64,000 bases of DNA from Candidatus Magnetocorallium paracelense (GCA_029001845.1 JAREWP010000053.1:19100-83099), one strand, 5' to 3'. Numbered from the stretch's first letter, positions 33,315 through 41,745 are shown. Notes: generated by a model not told the origin, from the letters alone. Numbers and translations: made by a program.

Positions 33315-33735
33315 ATTATCCTCTCTTTCATATTTTTTGTTCTTTATTGATTAATCTTTTACTGAATCCCCTGCCTTATCAATAGTAGCCTATTTTCTAT
33401 TATTTCCTCTATATTAATATTATTTTTTCATTTGTTATATGCTCTTTGGATCAAGCTATTCTAAAACGAAGTGTATGCAAAAAACACACCCGAGTACAGG
33501 CACGTGGCCGGGACGAGCACACAGGTTCGCTCCTGTGAACCATCATGAATAATTTTCACGCTTTGTGATGAACCGGAGGTTCACGAGCGTTTTCTCTGTA
33601 AAAAGGTGGTATGCAGACGTGACATGTAGCAGAATGTAGTGATGCAAATAGTTGTATGTTACACTCTGGCGTATTCTATCTCGACTTTGATAATTTTTTT
33701 GTCTCAAATTTACTGTTATTTATTACCACATACTC
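33315..33735. repeat. Intergenic stretch with family F and family A flank repeats
   Basis: No gene is seen. A family F palindrome in reverse orientation (GGGACGAGCACACAGGTTCG and following) lies at 33510-33540. A hairpin-less family A flank, TTTTCACGCTTTGTGATGAA then CCGGAGG, lies at 33550-33597. The rest is AT-rich. Confidence 0.6.
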
Positions 33736-33736
33736 T

Positions 33737-33763
33737 TAAGTTTTTGTCTGAAAAGTCCGATAA
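33737..33763 (+). promoter_or_regulatory. Sigma28 (FliA)-type promoter for the YjfB-like gene
   Basis: TAAG at 33737-33740, a 15-bp spacer and TCCGATAA at 33756-33763 match the flagellar sigma28 consensus TAAA-N15-GCCGATAA with one mismatch in each box. It lies 44 nt upstream of the start codon of a motility-family gene, which supports its use. Confidence 0.78.
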
Positions 33764-33807
33764 GGTTTAAAATAGCACTCAATCTTTATAAAGGGAGGTA
33801 CTTTGCT

Positions 33808-33999
33808 ATGGTTGGAAGTGTAATGGCCGGAGTACAGAACTCCGAAAGTGTCTATGCTGTTAAAAAGTCGCAGGATGTTATGGAAATGGAAGGACAGATG
33901 GCTGTAAAGCTGATTCAACAGGCAGGAAATATAACCGCGCAAACACAAAGTGTTAAAAATCCTGCAGGCACCGGGGAGAACATTAACAGCTATGTATGA
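33808..33999 (+). CDS. YjfB-family putative motility protein
   Basis: The 63-residue protein fits the YjfB motility family: SVMAGVQNSESVYAVKKSQD then VMEMEGQMAVKLIQQAGN, a short helical hairpin, followed by a polar tail. SD GGGAGGT is 11 nt upstream of the ATG. The sigma28-type promoter at 33737-33763 puts it in the late flagellar class. Its mechanism is not known. It is monocistronic, with a strong hairpin 46 nt downstream. Confidence 0.75.
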   Translation: MVGSVMAGVQNSESVYAVKKSQDVMEMEGQMAVKLIQQAGNITAQTQSVKNPAGTGENINSYV

Positions 34000-34045
34000 T
34001 GATTTGTCTGAGCTTTTGTCATCATTAACCTGCTTTAGCAGGGTA

Positions 34046-34073
34046 AGGGGAAATTAAAACAATAATTTCCCCT
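34046..34073 (+). terminator. Hairpin, probable terminator after the YjfB-like gene
   Basis: AGGGGAAATTA at 34046-34056 pairs perfectly with TAATTTCCCCT at 34063-34073 around a 6-nt loop. The T tract after it is weak, so it may be a stabiliser rather than a strict terminator. Confidence 0.65.
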
Positions 34074-34171
34074 CACCTGCTCCTCCATTTTTGCTCTTGC
34101 CGCCTCTCCTTATTTTATTCTGATAAAAGTCTTTCCTGATTACCTGCTTCCATCTTTGATCAACAATCCGA

Positions 34172-34177
34172 TATAAT
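34172..34177 (+). promoter_or_regulatory. Possible -10 element upstream of thiD
   Basis: A perfect TATAAT lies 30 nt before the thiD start. The -35 region is poor. No TPP-riboswitch-like motifs are seen in the 200 nt upstream. Confidence 0.4.
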
Positions 34178-34207
34178 TAGAGTCAGTTTTAAAATGAATC
34201 CATTTTT

Positions 34208-35014
34208 ATGAAAAAGGCATTAACCATCGCAGGGTTCGATCCTACAGGCGGAGCTGGACTCCAGGCGGATTTGAAAGTATTTAGTATGTTTGGAGTACAC
34301 GGTCTCTCTGTTCTCTCTTCTCTGACAGCCCAAAACACGACGGGAGTTAGCGATGTGATGGAAGCGGACCCCGATTTCTTTAAAGCACAGCTCTATGTAC
34401 TGCTTGAAGATATAAAACCTGACGCCTTAAAAACAGGAATGTTGTACTCAGCCGATGTTGTCGAAATCATTAAGGAGGCGATTTTACATTATAAGCTGGA
34501 AAACTTTGTGATCGATCCTGTACTGAAGTCGTCATCAGGGAAGATGCTGGCCGACAAACGGGCAATTGCTGCTATTAAGGCTGAAATCATTCCATTAGCA
34601 AAGGTAATAACGCCAAATCTTCGGGAAGCGTCTGTTATTTCGGAAATGCCTATTGCCGACATGAAGGATATGTATCGCGCCGCCGGGATTATTCACAGTA
34701 TGGGACCGGAAGTGGTTGTCGTTACGGGAGGCCATCTGGAAAGTAATGCAATCGATCTTTGTTTTGACGGGACCGGATATACAGAGTTTCCTTCTCCAAA
34801 GCTTCCCGGTGAATTTCACGGCACGGGATGTGCTTTTTCCTCTGCAATAACAGCGAATCTTGCAAAAGGTGCGTCAGTAACCGAATCGGTAAGCATAGCA
34901 AAAGAGTTTATAACATCTTCCATCAAAAACGCCGGAACCATTGGTAAGGGAATGAAACTCTTGTCTTTCGAATGCCAGGCAAATTCATTTACAATGACAT
35001 CAATAGACCACTGA
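34208..35014 (+). CDS. thiD: Hydroxymethylpyrimidine / phosphomethylpyrimidine kinase
   Basis: The 268-residue ribokinase-fold enzyme phosphorylates HMP and HMP-P for thiamin. It shows ALTIAGFDPTGGAGLQADLK, GVSDVMEADPDFFKAQL, LKTGMLYSADVV, DPVLKSSSG, ITPNLREASVI, VVVTGGHL and the anion-hole/catalytic HGTGCAFSSAI. The Cys in GTGC is typical of ThiD. No thiE or thiC is adjacent. It is followed by MITE copy B2. A pyridoxal kinase role is a possible side activity. Confidence 0.93.
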   Translation: MKKALTIAGFDPTGGAGLQADLKVFSMFGVHGLSVLSSLTAQNTTGVSDVMEADPDFFKAQLYVLLEDIKPDALKTGMLYSADVVEIIKEAILHYKLENFVIDPVLKSSSGKMLADKRAIAAIKAEIIPLAKVITPNLREASVISEMPIADMKDMYRAAGIIHSMGPEVVVVTGGHLESNAIDLCFDGTGYTEFPSPKLPGEFHGTGCAFSSAITANLAKGASVTESVSIAKEFITSSIKNAGTIGKGMKLLSFECQANSFTMTSIDH

Positions 35015-35087
35015 TCCCTGACCACTATGGACGGTTATTTATCTGTTACTGCTGAGTTTAAAATTTACAATTGCTAATACAACACCA

Positions 35088-35206
35088 TTAACTTAAGGGG
35101 TGAAGCACCTTCCGACGGAAGCGGGTCATCTTTGAGAAGGCGCAGCGAAGCTGAGCCTTCAAGTTTAGCTGCTGAGAGGCGGATGGTGCTTTGCTCCTTA
35201 AGTTAA
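35088..35206. repeat. Family B MITE-like element, copy B2 (complete)
   Basis: Terminal inverted repeats TTAACTTAAGGGGTGAAGCA (from 35088) and GGTGCTTTGCTCCTTAAGTT (to 35206) match over 22 bp with few mismatches. Inside are two smaller hairpins, CTTCCG/CGGAAG and GAAGGC/GCCTTC, giving a cloverleaf-like fold. B1 (26083-26193) and the truncated B3 (41686-41745) are copies. There is no coding content, so any transposase acts in trans. Confidence 0.93.
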
Positions 35207-35257
35207 TAACATTGATTGCTAATAAGTTCTTTAACTATTTTTCCGGCAGGAGGTATT

Positions 35258-35983
35258 ATGGAGAATAACGGGGAGTTCAACAAAGAACATAAAGAAGGTT
35301 TGTATAAGGCTATTTACGCCAGACGGGATATCAGGGGGCAGTTTACAGATAAACCAATTCCTGAACAGACTCTGTCAAGAATTTTACAGGCAGCTCACCA
35401 CGCTCCCTCAGTGGGATTCATGCAGCCATGGAATTTTGTCCTGATAAGGTCCTTAGAGCTGCGCAAACAAATACACAGCTCATTCAGACGGGCCAATAAG
35501 GAGGCTGAAGAGATGTTCGATGGCGATAAACAGGCGATGTACAGAAAGTTTAAACTGGAAGGAATTCTTGAGTCTCCATTAAATATTTGCATTACATGTG
35601 ATAAAGATCGCTTCGGTCCGGTAGTAATCGGTCGCACTTCCAATCTAGATATGGATATGTTCAGTGTCGTCTGCTCAGTGCAGAATCTCTGGCTCGCTGC
35701 AAGAGCAGAGGGGCTTGGAGTTGGCTGGGTAAGCATCTTGCACAACAGCGATGTGAAAGAAATCCTCGGGCTGCCCGAAAGTGTAGAGCCTGTCGCTTAT
35801 CTGTGCATAGGTTATGTTACCCACTTCCCGACATTACCTGAATTGGAAGCAGCAGGCTGGCTGCCCAGACTGAACCTTGGCGAACTGGTTTACGATAATC
35901 TGTGGGGAAGAGAGTGTCTTACCGAGTGGCCTGAACTACATAAAGAAATAAACATCAAATATGGTGAGAAAAATGATATTTGA
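35258..35983 (+). CDS. bluB: 5,6-dimethylbenzimidazole synthase
   Basis: The 241-residue flavoprotein of the nitroreductase fold cleaves FMNH2 with O2 to give the cobalamin lower ligand. BluB signatures are IYARRDIRGQFTDKPIP, LQAAHHAPSVGFMQPWNFVL, RTSNLDMDMFSVVCSVQNLW and GLGVGWVSIL. The ATG at 35258 is chosen (AGGAGG 4 nt upstream); the frame to 35216 extends toward element B2. O2 dependence is notable if the host is anaerobic. No cob/cbi gene is in the window and no cobalamin riboswitch was seen upstream. Confidence 0.9.
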   Translation: MENNGEFNKEHKEGLYKAIYARRDIRGQFTDKPIPEQTLSRILQAAHHAPSVGFMQPWNFVLIRSLELRKQIHSSFRRANKEAEEMFDGDKQAMYRKFKLEGILESPLNICITCDKDRFGPVVIGRTSNLDMDMFSVVCSVQNLWLAARAEGLGVGWVSILHNSDVKEILGLPESVEPVAYLCIGYVTHFPTLPELEAAGWLPRLNLGELVYDNLWGRECLTEWPELHKEINIKYGEKNDI

Positions 35984-36165
35984 AGAGATACGAAGAGCGA
36001 CAAGCAGCATAACCGCTCATCGCCCTCGTGCAAAGTTGATACATAAAAAATAACATTACAACGATTTAAAAATCAAGAGAATTTCTTGTAAAAGTTTGAC
36101 TCGGTTAAGATATCGGTTATTTTTACTTGATCTTTTTAGTCGTTTTATGAAAAATATCATGTACC

Positions 36166-37116
36166 ATGAAGGCTTTTGTGTTTGGCGGTACAGGGTTTAT
36201 TTGCAGTCATCTCGTCGAAGAGTTAATCAGGCTGGGAATGTCCGTGACCTGCCTGATCAGGACCGATTCAGCCAGAAACTGGCTCGATAGTTATCCTGTA
36301 AAGGTCGTCGAGAGTAGTTGCTTTAGCAACGATCTACTGAGATCCCTTATCGATAACAGCGACTATATATTCCATCTTGACAGTTTCACAAGACCGTCAT
36401 GTAAAAATCGACCGCTATGTGATTTTGTGGGAGAGACGAAAGCATTACTTGATGTTGCGTACAATTTCTGCAAAGATTTAAAGCGTCTCGTTTATCTTGG
36501 TAATCCTGCTATTTTCGAAGATGAACAAAAGGGCTTCAAATCGCAATACCCTAAAGAGTGTGACAAGCACGGCGATTTATTGGAAATTGAGGAAACAGTC
36601 CTATCCTATATGGATATCCTGCCTTTAACGATATTAAGACCTCCGGCAGTATATGGTCCAAGGGATAGAGACTTTTATCATTTTTTTAAAATGGTAAAAA
36701 AGGGCCTTCTGCCTTACCAGGGCAAGTCTTTCTACTCAATGATATATGTAGAGGATCTCGTTAAAGGCGTTATAAAGGCGCTTAATACAAACAGGACCAT
36801 TGGAAAAGCATACTACCTCTCCCACGCCTGTCTGCACAGCAATATAGATATTGCAGACGCCATAGCAAAAGAGATGGAGTGCGATTATATAAAATTAAGG
36901 CTTCCCGGCGGAATTCTAACCTTTGTAGAAAGAATTGCAGGGAGGACAACGAAAGAAGACCATGTAAACCTTGCCTGCGAAGAGGGGGCGCGCTATAGCT
37001 GCTGGCTGAAAAAATGCGGCGAGGCAAAACGAGATTTCGGGTTCGAACCTGAAGTCGACCTGAATAACGGGATTAAATGGACAGTAAATTGGTATAAACT
37101 CTACAAATGGCTTTAG
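36166..37116 (+). CDS. Extended SDR-fold protein with degenerate active site
   Basis: The 316-residue NAD-dependent epimerase/dehydratase-like protein has a Rossmann start AFVFGGTGFICSHLVEELI, where the third Gly of GxxGxxG is Cys. It keeps LTILRPPAVYGPRDRDFYHF, SFYSMIYVEDLVKGVI and a C-terminal DFGFEPEVDLNNGI segment. The Ser and Tyr-x-x-x-Lys catalytic positions are not recognisable: LVYLGNPAIFED replaces the usual SS..VYG, and SQYPKECDKHGDL replaces YGxSK. It may bind a nucleotide sugar without redox activity, or use other residues. It ends 20 nt from convergent divIVA and has no operon partners. Confidence 0.82.
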   Translation: MKAFVFGGTGFICSHLVEELIRLGMSVTCLIRTDSARNWLDSYPVKVVESSCFSNDLLRSLIDNSDYIFHLDSFTRPSCKNRPLCDFVGETKALLDVAYNFCKDLKRLVYLGNPAIFEDEQKGFKSQYPKECDKHGDLLEIEETVLSYMDILPLTILRPPAVYGPRDRDFYHFFKMVKKGLLPYQGKSFYSMIYVEDLVKGVIKALNTNRTIGKAYYLSHACLHSNIDIADAIAKEMECDYIKLRLPGGILTFVERIAGRTTKEDHVNLACEEGARYSCWLKKCGEAKRDFGFEPEVDLNNGIKWTVNWYKLYKWL

Positions 37117-37136
37117 ACACAGGAGAGAAGCTCAAA

Positions 37137-37616
37137 CTATACCTGTGTCGTTCTGGTTTCTTCCTCTTCCCGTTCCTTATCGAATTCAATCATCCTGAGA
37201 TGATTCTCAAGCAATCTCTTTATCTCTTCTTTGAAATGTCTTCTGATCCCCTTCAGATCTACAATATCTTCATGAATCTTGACTACCTTTTCCTGTGCCT
37301 CTTTAATCATTGAATCAGCCTTTAACTCAGCCTCTTTTATCGTTAAATCCGCCTCTTTTTGTGCATTGCTCTTGTAATCCTCAACCATTTGTTGCGCCGC
37401 CACAAGAGTCTCTCTCAAGGTAGTTTCAATATTTTTATACTCCTTCATATGCTTCTCAAGGGTATGTACCTTTTCTTTAAGAGAAGAGTTTTCTCTCAAC
37501 AACTCCTCCATCTCCTCTCTAATAACCTCCAGGAAGGCGTACACTTCCTCAACATCGAAGCCTCTGAATTTAATTGGAAACTGTTTTTGTTGGATATCAA
37601 GGGGAGTTATCCTCAT
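37137..37616 (-). CDS. divIVA: DivIVA-domain coiled-coil protein
   Basis: The 159-residue protein has the DivIVA lipid-binding start RITPLDIQQKQFPIKFRGFD then VEEVYAFLEVIREE. A long coiled coil (about 35-145) with Glu/Lys heptads and a charged tail follow. It senses membrane curvature or poles and recruits partners in Gram-positives. In Gram-negative anaerobes the role is less clear. Position in the proC-yggT-divIVA order on the reverse strand matches the common yggT-divIVA neighbourhood. Confidence 0.9.
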   Translation of the reverse strand: MRITPLDIQQKQFPIKFRGFDVEEVYAFLEVIREEMEELLRENSSLKEKVHTLEKHMKEYKNIETTLRETLVAAQQMVEDYKSNAQKEADLTIKEAELKADSMIKEAQEKVVKIHEDIVDLKGIRRHFKEEIKRLLENHLRMIEFDKEREEEETRTTQV

Positions 37617-37650
37617 GCTCTTCTCCTTTTCCTTTCAAAGATAAAATACG

Positions 37651-37950
37651 TCAATATGACATTCGACGTCCGACTTCAAGCATGGACTCGATCAGAAAAA
37701 ATCTGACAAATGTTATTCCTAAAATAACGATTATCGGAGAGACATCGATTCCGCCAAAGGTACCGATTCTTCTCCTTACAGGTCTTAAAACAGGATCTGT
37801 CGCGCCATAAAGAAATCTGACAATCGGGTTATAGGGATCGGGATTGACCCAGGTAATAACTGCAGATATAATAATGATCCACATATACAGACTCAAAAGA
37901 ATGTCCAACACTTTTGCCGTAGCAATAAAAAGATTCCCGAAGACAAACAT
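37651..37950 (-). CDS. YggT-family integral membrane protein
   Basis: The 99-residue protein has two hydrophobic segments (about 5-35 and 70-90) separated by the family block WVNPDPYNPIVRFLYGATDP. A charged PVLRPVRRRIGTFGGIDVSP loop follows. YggT proteins have been linked to osmotic shock, ion balance and cell division. It lies 34 nt upstream of divIVA and is likely co-transcribed. Confidence 0.9.
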   Translation of the reverse strand: MFVFGNLFIATAKVLDILLSLYMWIIIISAVITWVNPDPYNPIVRFLYGATDPVLRPVRRRIGTFGGIDVSPIIVILGITFVRFFLIESMLEVGRRMSY

Positions 37951-38099
37951 AAGGGACCTCCAAAGGTAATTCTTTTACTCAAAGCTGACAATTAGAACGT
38001 GATCAGGACCAGTTGTCAACTATAAGTCGCTTATAAATTAAATCGCATGCGATTCAGGCTTGTCGGATTAGGTTTATATTCAAATAGTATTAACCGAAT

Positions 38100-38885
38100 T
38101 TAGCTTTTGCCAAGCTCCTGACTCCTGTGGAAAGCAGCTTTCAATGTATCCATAATAACATTATTCAAGCCATTACTTCTCAAAACTTTAAGACCTGCCT
38201 CTGTGGTGCCGCCGGGCGAGGTAACCATTTTAATGAGTTCGCCGGGAGTCAAATTCGTATTTAAAAGACCTGCTGTTCCCTTTAATGTCTGAACAGCCAA
38301 TATTGTCGCATTTTCTCTGTCAAGTCCGAGATCCTCGGCGCCTGCTATCATCGACTCAATAAAAGAGGCTACAAAGGCAGGTCCGCTTCCGGACAAAGCA
38401 GTCACTGCATCCATCATATCTTCTGTGAGTACCAATACTTTCCCTATAGATAGAAAGAGAGACCTCACTTGTTCCAAGGCTTCGTCAAAAACGCCGTCAG
38501 CACATGACAATACTGACATCCCCTCAAGTACAAGAGCGCCTGTATTTGGCATTGCTCTGATAATATTGCGGCATGCCAGACGACTCTGAAGCCACGACAA
38601 CTTAATACCTGCCGCTATAGAGACTACAATCTTATCGCCAAAGTAGAATTCCCTGAAATCATTTAAGACCTCTTCCATCATTTGGGGCTTAACTGCAAGT
38701 ATTATTAAGCTGCTCGATGAAATCACCCCTTTGTTGTCGAATACTGTCTTAACGGAATACTTGCTATTAAGATAAATCCTCCTCTCTTCCGATGGATCGG
38801 AGATAAGAATTTCTCTCCTGCCGGAATCGATCATACCTCTGATCATAGCTTCAGCCATATTCCCACCACCTATAAAACCTGTCAC
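38100..38885 (-). CDS. proC: Pyrroline-5-carboxylate reductase
   Basis: The 261-residue enzyme reduces P5C to proline with NAD(P)H. It has the Rossmann start GFIGGGNMAEAMIRG, ILAVKPQMMEEVL, SIAAGIKLSWLQ, RAMPNTGALVLEGMS, ALSGSGPAFVASFIESM and the C-terminal TSPGGTTEAGLKVL. The GTG at 38885 is preferred: GGAGGG lies 6 nt before it, and this start avoids overlapping the DnaJ-domain gene. About 150 nt separate it from yggT. Confidence 0.93.
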   Translation of the reverse strand: MTGFIGGGNMAEAMIRGMIDSGRREILISDPSEERRIYLNSKYSVKTVFDNKGVISSSSLIILAVKPQMMEEVLNDFREFYFGDKIVVSIAAGIKLSWLQSRLACRNIIRAMPNTGALVLEGMSVLSCADGVFDEALEQVRSLFLSIGKVLVLTEDMMDAVTALSGSGPAFVASFIESMIAGAEDLGLDRENATILAVQTLKGTAGLLNTNLTPGELIKMVTSPGGTTEAGLKVLRSNGLNNVIMDTLKAAFHRSQELGKS

Positions 38886-38898
38886 AATATTCCCTCCA

Positions 38899-39327
38899 TT
38901 ACTTTTCTCCCCTTGCATTTTTAATAATTTCCATTGACGTGTTCAGTCTGAGAGTGAGTTCCTTTGCCTTTTCCTGCAATTCATCGCTTAAGTGGCTGAC
39001 TTTGTCAGGGTGACTTTTAACGATTTTTTCTTTATAAGCCTTTTTTATCTCTTCCATAGAGGCGTCCTGAGAAACACCGAGAATGTCATAAGCCTCGGAC
39101 AGAGATAAGCTGTCACCTTTATCCTCTCTGTGAACCTCCTCCCTTTCATTTTCGGGGCCGGAATCATTCCGATATCCAGCTGCCCTGTTTTTTAAATATC
39201 TGTACCTTACATACCACAGCCCTCCAAGGGCCAGAAGATCGTCTATAAAGGATGGATAGAGGTCTCTTGGGCTGATAATATATAGAAGAAGCAGTAGTAT
39301 CCATAAATAGTGTGTAATTTTGTTCAT
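38899..39327 (-). CDS. Membrane-anchored J-domain protein
   Basis: The 142-residue protein begins with one or two hydrophobic segments (HYLWILLLLLYIISPRDLYP; SFIDDLLALGGLWYVRYRYL) that resemble the YkvA/DUF1232 SPxDLxP motif. A charged linker at about 50-75 leads to a J domain (about 76-140) with intact HPD in KSHPDKVSHL. It should recruit DnaK at the inner membrane. proC follows 13 nt downstream, so they are likely co-expressed. Confidence 0.87.
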   Translation of the reverse strand: MNKITHYLWILLLLLYIISPRDLYPSFIDDLLALGGLWYVRYRYLKNRAAGYRNDSGPENEREEVHREDKGDSLSLSEAYDILGVSQDASMEEIKKAYKEKIVKSHPDKVSHLSDELQEKAKELTLRLNTSMEIIKNARGEK

Positions 39328-39390
39328 TCAGGTTATATTTTATCACATGAAAACAATCTATAGCGAGAGGCATTGAGGATGCATAATAAA

Positions 39391-39415
39391 AAGGCGGGAA
39401 TAATCCCGCCCTTTT
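39391..39415 (-). terminator. Terminator downstream of the thiolase gene
   Basis: GGCGGGA at 39393-39399 pairs with TCCCGCC at 39404-39410 around a 4-nt loop, with flanking A/T runs. On the reverse strand it is followed by TTTTTATTAT. It lies 27 nt beyond the thiolase stop. Confidence 0.9.
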
Positions 39416-39441
39416 ATAAACATTATTTCATTTTTCTTGAT

Positions 39442-40728
39442 TTATCGCTCAATAATCATTGCCATGCCCATGCCGCCGCCGATACACATCGTTATGAGAC
39501 CTGTATTATAGTTCTGTCTCTTCATATGACGCAGCGATGTGACGACCTGTCTCGCGCCGGTGCAACCTATCGGATGTCCGAGAGATATACCGCTTCCCAG
39601 TTCGTTTGGTTTGTCATTTTCGACCTTAAGTTCACGCATGCATGCAATCGCCTGAGCTGCAAAAGCCTCATTCAGTTCGAGAGCATTGATATCGTTAACC
39701 GACATACCCGACTGCTTCAGGAGCTTGTTGATTGCAGGAAGAGGCCCTATTCCCATGTAGGCAGGATCGACACCGCCTGCGGCAAAGGATTTAATCTTTG
39801 CAAAAGGCTCAAGCCCCAGTTCCTTTGCTCTGTCTGCGCTCATCAAAAGTACGGATGCAGCACCGTCGTTTATTCCCGATGCATTACCTGCCGTTACGGA
39901 TCCGCCTTTTTTAAAGGCAGGCTTTAATTTCGCCATCTTTTCCATCGTTGTATCTCTGGGACGTTCGTCCGTATCTACTACAATATCGCCTTTTCTGGTT
40001 TTGATCGTAACAGGAACGATTTCTTCGGCGAATACACCGTCGGTAATGGCCTTTCGCGCCCTTGTATGACTAAGTACGCTCAGCTCATCCTGCTCTTCTC
40101 TACTGATATCATATTGATCAACAAGATTTTCAGCTGTCAGACCCATGTGGTAGCCGTAAAATATTTCATGAAGGCCGTCGAAAACCATTAGATCGACCAT
40201 TTCGCCCATTCCCGTTATTGCCATTTTGTAACCCCATCTGGCTTTTGGCAGTGTAAAAGGAATGTTGCTCATACTCTCCATTCCGCCTGCCAGAACGACA
40301 TCCGCCTGACCGAGCATAATTGCAGAAGCTCCCAGTGTAATTGACTTAAGCCCCGAGGCGCAGACTTTATTTACAGTAAATGCCGGAGTCTCTTTGGGAA
40401 ATCCCGCCCTGATCATCGCCTGTCTTGCAGGATTCTGCCCCTGTCCCGCCTGTACAACGTTACCCATAATAACTTCATCGATCACTACAGGAGTATGTGT
40501 GTCGTCCCAGTCCTGGTAACCCTTCTCAAGTTCGGTCACACCCTGATCTTTAAATTTCTCAGGTGCGACATCTTTCATTAATCCGCTCACATCAGGTCTG
40601 AGGCCGGCTTTTTTCAAGGTCTCTTTCATGACCAGAGAGCCAAGTTCTACGGTGGTGACATCTTTCAGCGATCCTCCGAACTCACCTATCGGCGTACGCA
40701 CACCGCTTACAATTACAACCTCTTTCAT
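39442..40728 (-). CDS. Acetyl-CoA acetyltransferase (thiolase)
   Basis: The 428-residue thiolase condenses two acetyl-CoA or cleaves acetoacetyl-CoA. Active-site blocks are KVCASGLKSI (nucleophilic Cys), ELNEAFAAQ, GHPIGCTGAR (His) and CIGGGMGMA (second Cys). An insert of about 30 residues (roughly 47-80, KDVAPEKFKDQGVTELEKGY) lies before the VIMGNVVQAG block, giving a protein longer than usual. SD AAGGAGG precedes the ATG at 40728. It is second in a unit with the SDR reductase, forming a short acetyl-CoA to 3-hydroxybutyryl-CoA route, or its reverse. Confidence 0.93.
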   Translation of the reverse strand: MKEVVIVSGVRTPIGEFGGSLKDVTTVELGSLVMKETLKKAGLRPDVSGLMKDVAPEKFKDQGVTELEKGYQDWDDTHTPVVIDEVIMGNVVQAGQGQNPARQAMIRAGFPKETPAFTVNKVCASGLKSITLGASAIMLGQADVVLAGGMESMSNIPFTLPKARWGYKMAITGMGEMVDLMVFDGLHEIFYGYHMGLTAENLVDQYDISREEQDELSVLSHTRARKAITDGVFAEEIVPVTIKTRKGDIVVDTDERPRDTTMEKMAKLKPAFKKGGSVTAGNASGINDGAASVLLMSADRAKELGLEPFAKIKSFAAGGVDPAYMGIGPLPAINKLLKQSGMSVNDINALELNEAFAAQAIACMRELKVENDKPNELGSGISLGHPIGCTGARQVVTSLRHMKRQNYNTGLITMCIGGGMGMAMIIER

Positions 40729-40752
40729 AAAAACCTCCTTCTTAAATATCCT

Positions 40753-41499
40753 TTAAATCCTCTGTGCGCCGTCTACTTCAAGCACTCTGCCGTTGAAGAA
40801 ATCGTTTTGAATAATAAATTTTACAGCCTCAGAAATTTCAGACATCTCTCCCAGTCTGCCTGCTGGGATCTGAGGTATTATTTTCTTATCGAGAACTTCT
40901 TTGTCGATCTTAGCCACCATTTCTGTATTGATATAACCAGGGGCGATGGCGCCGGCTCTTACGCCGTATCTTGCAAGTTCTTTTGCCCATGTGACTGTCA
41001 TTGCGTCAACTGCGGATTTGGTAGCCGAGTAATTGGTCTGACCCAGATTACCTGCACGGCTGATAGAAGAGATATTTATTATAACTCCCTTAACATCGTT
41101 TTTAATCATTTGATAAGCAGCTTCTCTGGCGCAGAGAAATACACCTACGAGATTGACCTGAATAACTTTCATGAATTTGTCGTAGGCAAACTTTTTGATA
41201 TCATCGCCTTTTTTTCTTACAAAGAGTGCGTCTCCCGTTATACCCGCGTTGTTTACCAGCGCGTGGGGAGCACCGTTTTCAGCGGTATAATCTTCAAAGA
41301 ATTTTTCCACTGCCTCTTCATTTGTAACGTCCAGAACGGCGCCGGGGATGCCTGTCTCGCTTTTCAGAGCGTCAAGATTCTCCTGAATCACGTCTACCAC
41401 AAAGGGCTTTGCACCCAGCTCCTTTAAATCTACGGCGAATTGTTTTCCCATGCCTCTGCCGCCGCCAGTTATTATTACATTCTTACCGGCAATATCCAT
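40753..41499 (-). CDS. SDR reductase, likely acetoacetyl-CoA / 3-oxoacyl reductase
   Basis: The 248-residue short-chain dehydrogenase has GGGRGMGKQF cofactor glycines, DVTNEE, LVNNAGITGD, NISSIS (Ser) and the Tyr-x-x-x-Lys motif YSATKSA. The C-terminal part contains PGYINTEMV and VDGA. An insert after NNAGITGDAL (VRKKGDDIKKFAYDKFMKVI) is typical of a FabG-like subgroup found next to thiolases. SD AAAGGAGG precedes the ATG at 41499. A strong promoter lies 62-90 nt upstream. Thiolase follows 24 nt downstream. Confidence 0.9.
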   Translation of the reverse strand: MDIAGKNVIITGGGRGMGKQFAVDLKELGAKPFVVDVIQENLDALKSETGIPGAVLDVTNEEAVEKFFEDYTAENGAPHALVNNAGITGDALFVRKKGDDIKKFAYDKFMKVIQVNLVGVFLCAREAAYQMIKNDVKGVIINISSISRAGNLGQTNYSATKSAVDAMTVTWAKELARYGVRAGAIAPGYINTEMVAKIDKEVLDKKIIPQIPAGRLGEMSEISEAVKFIIQNDFFNGRVLEVDGAQRI

Positions 41500-41560
41500 G
41501 TTAGTATCCTCCTTTTAAATAATTGTAATTAGGATCGGTTCAATCCTTTAAGGTATAAAT

Positions 41561-41589
41561 ATAATAGCGATCACGGTATTTTATGTCAA
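41561..41589 (-). promoter_or_regulatory. Sigma70-type promoter of the SDR-thiolase unit
   Basis: On the reverse strand a perfect TTGACA (complement of 41584-41589), a 17-bp spacer and TATTAT (complement of 41561-41566) form a near-consensus promoter. Transcription would start about 50 nt before the SDR start codon. Confidence 0.88.
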
Positions 41590-41685
41590 GGTTTTTATTA
41601 AAAAGGTTAGACAAAATTCGGTATCGTAATGATTTGTAAAGGCCCTTTTACAATTCGAATGACTGTGATTCATTAACACATACCA

Positions 41686-41745
41686 TTAACTTAAGGGGTG
41701 AAGCGCTTTCCGACAGAAGCGGGTCATGTTTGAGAAGGCGGAGAG
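41686..41745. repeat. Family B MITE-like element, truncated copy B3
   Basis: It begins with the intact terminal repeat TTAACTTAAGGGGTGAAGCG and GCGGGTCATGTTTGAGAAGG, then departs from B1/B2. The right half and right terminus are missing. It lies about 80 bp from tRNA-Ala. Confidence 0.85.

Noticed and set aside
34000..34207. TPP riboswitch upstream of thiD
   Set aside because: The expected CTGAGA-type conserved segments are absent; only a short hairpin and a -10-like box are present.
35015..35257. Cobalamin riboswitch upstream of bluB
   Set aside because: The leader consists largely of MITE copy B2. No B12-box-like sequence was seen.
39373..39927. 184-codon forward open frame
   Set aside because: It is antisense to the thiolase gene and its terminator. 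No SD and no recognisable domain.
40807..41427. 206-codon forward open frame
   Set aside because: It lies entirely antisense to the SDR reductase; composition is that of a shadow frame.
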